Assembly: GCA_021296535.1 (NCBI GenBank)
Contig: JAGWAG010000024.1
Location: 1-44,973 of the forward strand
Length of the DNA: 44,973 nucleotides
Origin: Acidobacteriota bacterium
GTDB taxonomy: Bacteria; Acidobacteriota; Thermoanaerobaculia; Multivoradales; Multivoraceae
Direction: 5' to 3'
Part shown: positions 1-7,816 of the stretch, piece by piece
Layout of the letters: the number at the start of each line of letters is the position of its first letter
Position numbering within the stretch: position 1 is the stretch's first letter
Program-made: the position numbers and the translations under genes
The notes under the pieces: model-generated
The model's database searches: none
Told to the model about the DNA's origin: nothing
Seen by the model: the letters and a program-made list of their open reading frames with translations, nothing else

Positions 1-1090
1 TGCGGGCCCAGCCGCGCTCCTCGTCGGTGTACTTCATGTCGATCAGGGCTTTGAAGTTGCTATGCGAGATCTCGGACAGCGTGTCGTTGGGCAGCAGGTT
101 GTGGATGCCGCCGAGGAACTCGATCTCCAGCTCCGTCTCCGTCGCGTGGGCGGCGCCCTCGGCCACGAGGACCAGCCGGTCGTAGATGGAGCGCGCGATG
201 TCGATGTCCGGGTGGCGCACGTAGTAGTACGCCTCGGCGAAGGCCGGCACGACGTTCGGGGCGTCGCCGCCGGCGGTGATCACGTGGTGGATGCGCGTGC
301 GGTCGGGCGTGTGCTCCCGCAGCAACTCGGCGCCGTAGTTGAGGATCGCCACCGCGTCGAGTGCGGACCGGCCCGCCTCGGGCGACGCGGCAGCGTGAGC
401 GCTGCGGCCCCGGTAACGGAACTTGGCCGCCACACGGGCGAGGTTCGTCGGATCTCCGGCGGAGTTCACGTCGCCCGGATGCCAGTGGAGGACGGCATCC
501 ACGTCGTCGAACAGTCCGGCCCGAGCCATGAATGCCTTGGCGCCGCCACCCTCCTCGGCGGGCGTTCCGAAGAGCCGCACCGTGCCCCGGATCGCGCCGC
601 TACGGATGCCGTCGGCTACCGCAAGCGCCGCGCCGACGGAACCGGCGCCGAACAGATGGTGTCCGCAGGCATGGCCCCAGTCGGGTCCCTCGCGCGGCGA
701 GCGCGTGGGAACCGCTTCCTGGGACAGCCCCGGCAAAGCGTCGAACTCGGCGAGGATCGCGATGATCGGACCTCCCGAGCCGTAGGACGCGACGAAGCTC
801 GTCGGGATGCCGGCGACCCCGCGCTCAACGCTGAAGCCCTCCTCCTCGACGATCGAGGCGAGCAGGGCCGAGGACTTCGTCTCCTGGTATCCGGGCTCGG
901 CCCAGTCCCAGACCTTGCGCGCCGCGTCCCAGAGCAGGTCGGCCCGCGACGCGACTGCGGCTTCCAGTCCTGTCTTCTCCGCAACGTCGCCAGCCGCACC
1001 GGGCGCAACGCTGACCAACAGCGCGGAAATCGCTACGACGAACGCGCACCGGGAACGCCGGCGCCCCCACAAGCCAACGCTCCTACGCAT
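1..1090 (-). CDS. M20-family amidohydrolase, AbgB-like (3' end cut by window)
   Basis: Absent from the ORF track because it runs off the left edge; the track shows only its plus-strand shadow (62..1102). Reading the minus strand from the ATG at 1090 gives MRRSVGLWGRRRSRC followed by a hydrophobic stretch, probably a signal peptide, and then a clear M20 peptidase. Recognisable pieces in order are WAEPGYQETKSSA, AEFDALPGLSQ, the metal-binding segment WGHACGHHLFGAG, GTVRLFGTPAEEGG with the catalytic/metal Glu pair, and DDVDAVLHWHPGD. The spacing and wording match p-aminobenzoyl-glutamate hydrolase subunit B and related exported amidohydrolases that split an amide bond off an acyl-amino acid or peptide. 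The exact substrate is not predictable. The start overlaps the end of the upstream alcohol dehydrogenase by 8 bp, so the two are probably co-transcribed. About 363 codons are visible. Confidence 0.88.
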   Translation of the reverse strand, partial: MRRSVGLWGRRRSRCAFVVAISALLVSVAPGAAGDVAEKTGLEAAVASRADLLWDAARKVWDWAEPGYQETKSSALLASIVEEEGFSVERGVAGIPTSFVASYGSGGPIIAILAEFDALPGLSQEAVPTRSPREGPDWGHACGHHLFGAGSVGAALAVADGIRSGAIRGTVRLFGTPAEEGGGAKAFMARAGLFDDVDAVLHWHPGDVNSAGDPTNLARVAAKFRYRGRSAHAAASPEAGRSALDAVAILNYGAELLREHTPDRTRIHHVITAGGDAPNVVPAFAEAYYYVRHPDIDIARSIYDRLVLVAEGAAHATETELEIEFLGGIHNLLPNDTLSEISHSNFKALIDMKYTDEERGWAR

Positions 1091-2186
1091 CGAACACGAT
1101 GACCTGCCGCGCCACCTCGCCGCTCTTCAGGTTCTGCAGCGCCTCGTTGATCTGAGAGAACCCGACGCGGTCAGAGATCAGCTCGTCGAGCTTCAGCTTG
1201 CCGGCCAGGTAGAAGTCGACCAGTCGCGGCATGTCGATCCGGAATCGGTTCGAACCCATCACGCAGCCCTGGATGCACTTCGCCTGGAGCATTTCGTGAC
1301 CGGGAATCTCGATGTTCTCGCCAAACGGCACCATGCCGATCACGGTCGCGGTGCCGCCGGGACGCAGCATCGCCCAGGCCTGCTCGGCGGTCACCTTGAG
1401 GCCGATCGCCTCGAAGGCGTACTGGACGCCGCCGCCGGTCAGTTCGAGCACCTGCTCCACCGGGTCACCGGCCGACGCGTCCACCGTGTCCGTCGCGCCG
1501 AACTGCTTCGCCAGTTCCAGCTTCGAAGCCACCCGGTCGACCGCGATAACCCGTCCCGCGCCAGCGAGGTCGGCGCCGTTGATCGTCGACAGGCCGATGC
1601 CGCCGCAACCGATCACCACGACCGTCGAGCCCGGCTCCACCTGGGCCGTCCGGAACGCCGCGCCGACACCCGTCGTTACCGCGCAACCGATGACCGCCGC
1701 CCGGTCGAGCGGCATGTCCTCGCGGACCTTCACGACCGCGTTCTCGTGGACCAGCATCTGCTCGGCGAACGAGGCGAGGTCCGCGAACTGGGAGATCGGG
1801 CGCGGGCCGCCGCCATTGCTGGCCGGCAGCGCCAGTCGCGGCTCCTCTGTTCTCGGCCGCCGGGTCGCCCGCTTGTCGCAGAGCGTCGGCTCGCCGCTCA
1901 TGCAGTACTCGCAGTAGCCGCAGAACACGGACAGACAGGTGATCACGTGGTCGCCCGGCTTGACGTAGCGGACCTCCGAACCGACCTGCTCGACGATCCC
2001 GGCCGCCTCGTGGCCAAGGATCGCGGGCGTTCGGATCGGCCACAGCCCGTCCACGAAGTGCAGATCGCTGTGGCAGACGCCGACCACCGAGCTCCTGATC
2101 AGGATCTCGTGCGGTTCCGGTTTGCTGATCACGACATCGGTGATCTCGAGCGGTTGCCCGACCTCGTGGAATACGGCTGCCTTCAT
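1083..2186 (-). CDS. Zinc-dependent alcohol dehydrogenase (medium-chain, class III-like)
   Basis: A 367-residue medium-chain dehydrogenase that oxidises an alcohol or reduces an aldehyde with NAD(P). Catalytic zinc ligands are visible as C38 (GVCHSD) and H59-E60 (GHEAAG). The structural zinc lobe is C89, C92, C95 and C103 (FCGYCEYC...LC). The Rossmann dinucleotide motif VVIGCGGIGLS follows at about residues 190-200, and VIGMVPFGE lies in the C-terminal half. Length and motif order are normal for the glutathione-independent class III-like branch; the real substrate is unknown. It is divergent from gamma-glutamyltransferase and its last codons overlap the M20 amidohydrolase start. The region ATRRPRTEEPRLALPASNGGGP is a variable loop, not a frame problem. 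Confidence 0.93.
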   Translation of the reverse strand: MKAAVFHEVGQPLEITDVVISKPEPHEILIRSSVVGVCHSDLHFVDGLWPIRTPAILGHEAAGIVEQVGSEVRYVKPGDHVITCLSVFCGYCEYCMSGEPTLCDKRATRRPRTEEPRLALPASNGGGPRPISQFADLASFAEQMLVHENAVVKVREDMPLDRAAVIGCAVTTGVGAAFRTAQVEPGSTVVVIGCGGIGLSTINGADLAGAGRVIAVDRVASKLELAKQFGATDTVDASAGDPVEQVLELTGGGVQYAFEAIGLKVTAEQAWAMLRPGGTATVIGMVPFGENIEIPGHEMLQAKCIQGCVMGSNRFRIDMPRLVDFYLAGKLKLDELISDRVGFSQINEALQNLKSGEVARQVIVFDA

Positions 2187-2333
2187 GTCTGGAACCCCTC
2201 CTGAATCCGGTGCGGACCCGCGCGTAGCCGCCGGCCCGGCAAGGATCGGCAGGCTATCAGCGGTCCGCCAGCCGTTCGTCCCGCCTCAGCGAACGCGGGA
2301 GCCCCAACGCGCCAGCGATATGCTGCCGCGGCA
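2187..2333. promoter_or_regulatory. Divergent intergenic region between adh and ggt
   Basis: This 147-bp gap separates two divergently read genes and must hold both promoters. I could not assign convincing -35/-10 boxes or an operator. The only notable sequence is the short GC-rich inverted segment near 2228-2241 (gccgccggcccggc), which is too weak to call. Confidence 0.4.
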
Positions 2334-4235
2334 ATGAGACGGCCGATTTTGATCGTCAGCGCCTTGGCCCTTGCCCTCGCCGTGGCGGCTGCGGAAGCGC
2401 AGCGCACGGTCAAACCGGTCCTGCACGGCCGCCATTGGGTGGCGGTGACAGGCAAACCGCTCGCCGCCACGGCCGGCGCCCTGATCTTCGGCCGCGGCGG
2501 CAACGCGGTCGACGCGACGTGCGCCATGCTCGCCGCGACCTCGACGATGTGGGACACCCTGGGCTGGGGCGGCGAGACGCAGGCCTTGATCTTCGACCCG
2601 CACACGCGGGAAGTGATCGGAATCAACGCACTCGGGGTGGCCCCTACTGGCGCCACGGTCGACTTCTACCGCGACCAGGGCCATTTCTACCCGCCGGAGT
2701 ACGGTCCGCTCGCGGCGGTGACGCCGGGCACCCCGGGCGGCCTGATCGTGATGCTCTCCCACTACGGAACGATGAGCCTCGCCGAGGTGCTCGAACCCGC
2801 GATCCAGATGGCGGACGGCTACCCGATCGAGCGAGCGCAGGCCGACAACATGGAACGCCGCAAGGAGATGCTCCAGCAGTGGCCGGATTCGGCGCGGGTG
2901 TTCCTGCCCCACCTGTCGTCGACCGGGGAGGGCGACGGGCGCGCCGCCCCGCGCGCCGGCGAGATCTTCCGCCAGCCGGACCTTCTCGACACCTTGCGCA
3001 AGCTCGTCGACGCGGAAGCCGCCGCCCTCAAGCAGGGCAAGACGCGCGAGCAGGCCCTGGCCGCCGCCTACGACCGCTTCTACCGCGGCGACATCGCCGA
3101 AGAGTTCGTCCGTGGGTCGGAGGAACTGGGCGGGCTCGTGACGATGGCCGACCTCGACCGCTGGCAGGTCCACATCGAGGAACCGGTGCGCACGAACTAC
3201 CGCGGCGTCGACGTCTACAAGCTGACGTCCTGGGTGCAAGGACCCGTCATGCTTCAGGCACTGAACATCCTGGAGAACGCCGATCTGAGGCGAATGGGCT
3301 ACAACTCGGCCCGGTACATCCACACCCTCTACCAGGCGATGAACCTCGCCTTCGCCGACCGCGACTTCTACTACGGCGACCCCTACTACCCGCCCGAGGA
3401 GCCGCTGGAAGGCCTGCTGTCGAAGACTTACGCCCGCGCCCGCTACGAGTCGATCGACTGGGAACACAACGACGAGAACGCCCGTCCCGGCGATCCCTAC
3501 CGGTTCCAGGAGGGTGAGAATCCGTTCCTCGACCTGCTGGAGCAATGGACGCCCATCCCGCCCGCGGCCGACGCCGAGGGCGACCAGGGCTTCCAGCAGG
3601 CGTCGGCCGGCCGACCGCCGCTACCGCGAATGACCTACGACGAGGCCTTCACCGCAGGCACGACCTCGATCCAGGCCGCCGACGCCGACGGCTGGGTCGT
3701 GTCGGTCACCCCCAGCGGCGCCTGGATCCCCGCGGTCATCGCGGGGCGCACCGGCATCGGGATGAGCCAGCGGATGCAGAGCTTCGTGCTCGACCCGGGG
3801 CTCAACCCCTACAACCTGCCGGAACCCGGCAAGCGTCCCCGCGCGACGCTGACCCCGGGCATGGCGCTCCTGGACGGTTCGCCCTACCTGTCCTTCGCGG
3901 TCCAGGGCGGCGACACGCAGGACCAGAACCTGCTCCAGTTCTTTCTCAACGTGGTCGAGTTCGGCATGAACGTTCAGGAAGCCGTCGAAGCGGCGAACAT
4001 CACCAGCCACCAGATGCAGAGTTCCTTCGGCGCGCACGAGTCCCGGCCCGGAGACCTCGACGTCCGCCGGGACGTACCTCCCTGGGTGCGGCAGGAACTC
4101 CGCGACATGGGCTACCGTGTCCGCACGCTCGACCGCACCTCCGGACCGATCACAGCAATCTGGTTCGACCGCGAGAACGGCACGATGTGGGGCGGCGCCA
4201 GCGATTTTGGCGAGGACTACGGCATCGCGTGGTAA
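2334..4235 (+). CDS. ggt: Gamma-glutamyltransferase family protein
   Basis: A 633-residue N-terminal-nucleophile hydrolase of the gamma-glutamyltransferase family, which transfers or hydrolyses gamma-glutamyl groups of glutathione-like peptides after self-cleavage into large and small subunits. The first ~23 residues (MRRPILIVSALALALAVAAAEAQ) form a signal peptide, so it should be periplasmic. FGRGGNAVDATCAML and the GWGGETQALIFD segment are typical of the large subunit. The maturation site and nucleophile should be T443 in DEAFTAGTTSIQAADADG; RATLTPGMAL and GGDTQDQNLLQFFLNVVEFGMN belong to the small subunit. It is a divergent GGT-like member, since the usual THYSV wording is replaced by TSIQA, so gamma-glutamyl specificity is not assured. 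The M16 peptidase follows on the same strand after 69 bp. Confidence 0.93.
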   Translation: MRRPILIVSALALALAVAAAEAQRTVKPVLHGRHWVAVTGKPLAATAGALIFGRGGNAVDATCAMLAATSTMWDTLGWGGETQALIFDPHTREVIGINALGVAPTGATVDFYRDQGHFYPPEYGPLAAVTPGTPGGLIVMLSHYGTMSLAEVLEPAIQMADGYPIERAQADNMERRKEMLQQWPDSARVFLPHLSSTGEGDGRAAPRAGEIFRQPDLLDTLRKLVDAEAAALKQGKTREQALAAAYDRFYRGDIAEEFVRGSEELGGLVTMADLDRWQVHIEEPVRTNYRGVDVYKLTSWVQGPVMLQALNILENADLRRMGYNSARYIHTLYQAMNLAFADRDFYYGDPYYPPEEPLEGLLSKTYARARYESIDWEHNDENARPGDPYRFQEGENPFLDLLEQWTPIPPAADAEGDQGFQQASAGRPPLPRMTYDEAFTAGTTSIQAADADGWVVSVTPSGAWIPAVIAGRTGIGMSQRMQSFVLDPGLNPYNLPEPGKRPRATLTPGMALLDGSPYLSFAVQGGDTQDQNLLQFFLNVVEFGMNVQEAVEAANITSHQMQSSFGAHESRPGDLDVRRDVPPWVRQELRDMGYRVRTLDRTSGPITAIWFDRENGTMWGGASDFGEDYGIAW

Positions 4236-4304
4236 CTCCCATCGCAGAGGGACAACCAGGCCACCGCGTATGATCCTTCGGCCCTTCGACTCAGGAGACG
4301 ACCC

Positions 4305-7300
4305 GTGAAACGACTACTCGGCCCAGCATCCCTCGCCCTCGCCTTTCTCGCCGCCTGTGGCGTCCCGGGCGACGGTCCGCCCGCCGGTACCGCCGATGTC
4401 GTCGACATCCCCTACACCAAGTACGTCCTCGACAACGGACTGCGCCTGATCGTCCACGAGGACCACAAGGCGCCGATCGTGGCCGTCAACGTCTGGTACG
4501 ACGTCGGCGCCGGCGACGAGAAACCCGGCAAGACCGGCTTCGCGCACCTGTTCGAGCACTTGATGTTCAACGGCAGCGAGCACTTCAACGACGACTACTT
4601 CAAGCCCTTCGACCGGGTCGGCGCCACCGGCATGAACGGGACGACGAACCAGGACCGGACGAACTACTTTCAGGTCGTGCCGACGACTGCGCTCGACATG
4701 GCGCTGTGGATGGAATCCGACCGGATGGGGCACATGCGGGCGGCCGTCGATCAGGCACGGCTCGACGAGCAGCGCGGCGTCGTCCAGAACGAGAAGCGAC
4801 AGGGCGAGAACCAGCCCTACGGCAAGGTCTTCCTGACGATCTTCGAGAACACGTATCCGGACGGCCACCCCTACGACCACTCGACGATCGGCTCGATGGA
4901 GGACCTGAACGCGGCCTCGCTCGCGGACGTGCATGAGTGGTTCGACACCTGGTACGGCGCGGCGAACGCGGTCCTGGTGGTCGCCGGCGACGTCGAGGCC
5001 GAGGACGTGAAGGCGCGGGTCGAGAAGTACTTCGGCCACATCCCCTCCGGGCCGCCTCTGATCAAGACCGACGTCCAGCTCGCGCGCCGCAGCGAACCGA
5101 GCCGGATCATCCTCCAGGACCGGGTTCCGCAGGCCCGGGTCTACAAGGTCTGGAACGTCGCCACGGTGAAGGACGAATCCGTCGATCACCTCTCCCTGGC
5201 CAGCGACGTCCTGAGCGTTGGCAAGAGCTCCCGCCTCTACCGGCGGATGGTCTACGACGACCAGATCGCGACGGACGTCGGGGCATTCGTCCTGGCACGC
5301 GAGTTCGGCAGCATGTTCCTCGTCTTCGCCACCGCCCAGCCGGGACAGGACCTGGCCGAGGTGGAAGCGGTGCTCGAAGAGGAACTCCAGGCCTTCCTCG
5401 CCTCGGGGCCGACGGCGGAAGAACTCGCGCGCGCCCAGGCCAGCCAGCGGGCGAGCTTCATTCGCGGCGTCGAGCGGATCGGCGGCTTCGGCGGCAAGTC
5501 CGACGTGCTCGCCGCGAGCGAGGTCTATCTCGGCAGCCCGGACGGCCACGTGCAGCAGCAGGAGAACCTCCTGACCGCGACCATCTCCGACGTCCACAAC
5601 GCGGCGGTCGAGTGGCTCGACGACGGCGTCCTGACCGTCGAGGTAAGGCCCTACGCCACCTACACAACGATGGACAGCACCCTCGACCGCTCCTCCGGCC
5701 CGCCCGAGGTCACCGAGTTCCCCCAGGCCAGCTTCCCCGCGCGTGAAACCGCGGAACTCGGCAACGGCCTGAAGGTGATCCTGGCACAGCGCGACGCGGT
5801 ACCCGTCGTCAACTTCACCCTGCTGCTCGACGCCGGTTACGCCTCGGACCAGTTCGCCCTCCCCGGCACCGCCCGGATGGCGATGGCGATGCTCGATGAG
5901 GGGACGACATCGCGCGACGCCCTCCAGATCTCGGACGCGCTCGACACCCTGGGCGCGACGCTCGGGGCTGGCTCGAACCTCGACGCCTCGAGCGTCTCGA
6001 TGAGCGCCCTGGTGGAGAACCTGGACGAATCGCTCGACCTGTTCGCCGACGTCGTCCTGAACCCCTCCTTCCCCGAGGCCGAGTTCGATCGCCTGAAACA
6101 GCAGCAGCTCGCCGGGATTGGCCGTGAGAAGGTCCAGCCGGTGTCCATGGCCCAGCGTGTCCTGCCGCGCATCCTCTACGGTGAGGGCCACGCCTACAGC
6201 AATCCCCTGACCGGATCGGGGACCGAGCAGTCGGTGAGTGAACTCAGCCTCGACTCCCTGAGCTCCTTCCACGACACCTGGTTCAAGCCGAACAACGCGA
6301 CGCTCGTCGTCGTCGGCGACATCGCGATGGCCGACCTGCTCCCGGCGATCGAATCCCGCTTCGCGAGCTGGGAGGCGGGCGACGTACCGGCCAAGAACCT
6401 GGCCGAGGTCCCCGCGCAGCCCGAGACGGTCGTCTACCTGATCGACCGGCCCGATTCCGCGCAGTCGATCATCTTCGCCGGCCAGGTAGCGCCCCCGAAG
6501 GGCGATCCCCGGAACCTCCACATCGAAGCGATGAACGACATGTTGGGCGGCGGCTTCACCTCGCGGATCAACCTGAACCTGCGCGAGGACAAGGGCTGGT
6601 CGTACGGCGCCCGGGCGATCCTCCTCGATGCCGCCGGCCAGCGGCCCTACTACGCCTTCGCACCGGTCCAGACGGACCGGACCGCCGAGTCGATGGCCGA
6701 GATCGACAAGGAGATCCGGGGCATCCGCAGCGGCGGCAGCAGGCCGGCAACCGCGGACGAACTGGCCAAGGTGACGGACCAGAACACGCTGACCCTGCCC
6801 GGGCGCTGGGAGACGAACGGCGCGGTGATGGCGAGCCTCATCGAGATGACCCGCTTCAACCTGCCGGACGACTACTGGGACACCTTCGCCGACAACGTGC
6901 GGGGCGTAGGCCTCTCCGATGTCAGCGCCGAGGCGGACCGCGTGCTCCAGCCGGACAACCTGGTCTGGATCGTGGTCGGCGACCGCGTCCGGATCGAGGA
7001 GAAGATCAGAGCGCTGGGCTTAGGTGAGATGAGGTTCCTCGACGCGGACGGGAATCCGGTGGAGGGTCGCCTTCCGGCCAGCGGAGGGTTCGGCGGGCCC
7101 CGGCGAATTCGACCGTTCGGCAATCCTCGGACGCCGTACGTAGCAAGGAAAACCGGGGGGCGTCCGCGATCTCGACCAGGCCATGCCGCGTCGACGACGC
7201 GAACAGCCGTTCCTGCTCGTCGAGCCGCAGAGAATCGGGATCCAGGCTGTCGATGCGGCCGTTGTTCAGGTCGGCGACCACCTCCCCGCTGCCGCCCGCG

Positions 7301-7379
7301 GCGTCCTCCCGCATCTGAATCGCGATCAGGGGCGTCGTCTCGCACTCCAGGTAGCACTTGTCCCACCAGCCGTCGTTGA
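4305..7379 (+). CDS. M16-family zinc peptidase lipoprotein, two-module, with aberrant C-terminal extension
   Basis: GTG start at 4305 with AGGAG about 7 bases upstream. The protein opens with a lipoprotein signal (LALAFLAAC), so it is likely anchored in the envelope. The first M16 module carries the inverted zinc motif HLFEH (H81, E84, H85) with the third ligand near E163 (QNEKRQGE). A second, catalytically empty M16 module follows from about residue 480 (ETAELGNGLKVILAQRD) and ends near residue 920 (LGEMRFLDADGNPV). Such proteins degrade peptides inside a two-domain clam-shell chamber. The last ~100 residues are Arg/Pro/Ser-rich, look non-coding, and are antisense to the convergent gene at 7006..7791. 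The natural stop was therefore probably near 7070, and the frame may be damaged there. The M16 assignment is firm; only the 3' end is doubtful. Confidence 0.9.
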   Translation: MKRLLGPASLALAFLAACGVPGDGPPAGTADVVDIPYTKYVLDNGLRLIVHEDHKAPIVAVNVWYDVGAGDEKPGKTGFAHLFEHLMFNGSEHFNDDYFKPFDRVGATGMNGTTNQDRTNYFQVVPTTALDMALWMESDRMGHMRAAVDQARLDEQRGVVQNEKRQGENQPYGKVFLTIFENTYPDGHPYDHSTIGSMEDLNAASLADVHEWFDTWYGAANAVLVVAGDVEAEDVKARVEKYFGHIPSGPPLIKTDVQLARRSEPSRIILQDRVPQARVYKVWNVATVKDESVDHLSLASDVLSVGKSSRLYRRMVYDDQIATDVGAFVLAREFGSMFLVFATAQPGQDLAEVEAVLEEELQAFLASGPTAEELARAQASQRASFIRGVERIGGFGGKSDVLAASEVYLGSPDGHVQQQENLLTATISDVHNAAVEWLDDGVLTVEVRPYATYTTMDSTLDRSSGPPEVTEFPQASFPARETAELGNGLKVILAQRDAVPVVNFTLLLDAGYASDQFALPGTARMAMAMLDEGTTSRDALQISDALDTLGATLGAGSNLDASSVSMSALVENLDESLDLFADVVLNPSFPEAEFDRLKQQQLAGIGREKVQPVSMAQRVLPRILYGEGHAYSNPLTGSGTEQSVSELSLDSLSSFHDTWFKPNNATLVVVGDIAMADLLPAIESRFASWEAGDVPAKNLAEVPAQPETVVYLIDRPDSAQSIIFAGQVAPPKGDPRNLHIEAMNDMLGGGFTSRINLNLREDKGWSYGARAILLDAAGQRPYYAFAPVQTDRTAESMAEIDKEIRGIRSGGSRPATADELAKVTDQNTLTLPGRWETNGAVMASLIEMTRFNLPDDYWDTFADNVRGVGLSDVSAEADRVLQPDNLVWIVVGDRVRIEEKIRALGLGEMRFLDADGNPVEGRLPASGGFGGPRRIRPFGNPRTPYVARKTGGRPRSRPGHAASTTRTAVPARRAAENRDPGCRCGRCSGRRPPPRCRPRRPPASESRSGASSRTPGSTCPTSRR

Positions 7380-7791
7380 CCCGGTACTCCACAAAGTAGA
7401 CGTCGAGCGCCGGCTCGTACCCGATGTGCTGCACGAAGAACCGGCGGATGCGGTCGGCCACCGAGCGGCCCTTCCAGACCCAGCGCCGGTCGGCGTCTAC
7501 CGCGATCGGCGGATAGTGGAACGACATCAGCGCGTCGTCGAAGGCACGGCCGGCGGCCACTGCGCGCGCCAGCGGAACCGGGAAGTACGTGCCGCGCTCA
7601 AGCCGGTCGAGGCGGCTCGGCAGTTCCTCGGCGACGACTGCGATGACAGCGGGCTCCACCGCCGCCTCCGAGTCGGACAGTGCCTGCCGGTCAACCGGCG
7701 CCAGCGGATTGCGGAACCGCGCCTTGTGGGAGAGGAAGATCGAGATTCCGCGCGGCCACAACCGCTCGCAGGCGCGAACCAGGTCGTCCAT
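7006..7791 (-). CDS. Uncharacterised protein downstream of the RND pump (possibly DUF1285-like)
   Basis: I do not recognise this gene with certainty. The ORF track opens it at 7890, but that would overlap the end of the RND gene; the ATG at 7791 (MDDLVRACERLWPRG) leaves a 25-bp gap and is preferred. The product is about 261 residues, soluble, with no signal peptide or membrane segment. A central block (FHYPPIAVDADRRWVWKGRSV to YLECETTPLIAI) vaguely recalls the small beta-rich DUF1285 fold; that is inference from wording only. It is the last gene of the NodT-HlyD-RND cluster and converges on the M16 peptidase, overlapping that ORF by 374 bp. Its own last ~20 residues (PPPDSRPRRGTSS) look non-native, so its true stop may also have been displaced. 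Confidence 0.6.
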   Translation of the reverse strand: MDDLVRACERLWPRGISIFLSHKARFRNPLAPVDRQALSDSEAAVEPAVIAVVAEELPSRLDRLERGTYFPVPLARAVAAGRAFDDALMSFHYPPIAVDADRRWVWKGRSVADRIRRFFVQHIGYEPALDVYFVEYRVNDGWWDKCYLECETTPLIAIQMREDAAGGSGEVVADLNNGRIDSLDPDSLRLDEQERLFASSTRHGLVEIADAPRFSLLRTASEDCRTVEFAGARRTLRWPEGDPPPDSRPRRGTSSHLSPAL

Positions 7792-7816
7792 GGTCTGGGG
7801 TCTCGTGGCCCCGGCT

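Noticed and set aside
62-2204. Plus-strand ORFs of 346 and 465 residues
   Set aside because: They are antisense shadows of the M20 amidohydrolase and alcohol dehydrogenase; the translations are Arg/His/Asp-rich without any family pattern.
4314-6521. 735-residue minus-strand ORF
   Set aside because: Antisense shadow of the M16 peptidase, with no recognisable domain.
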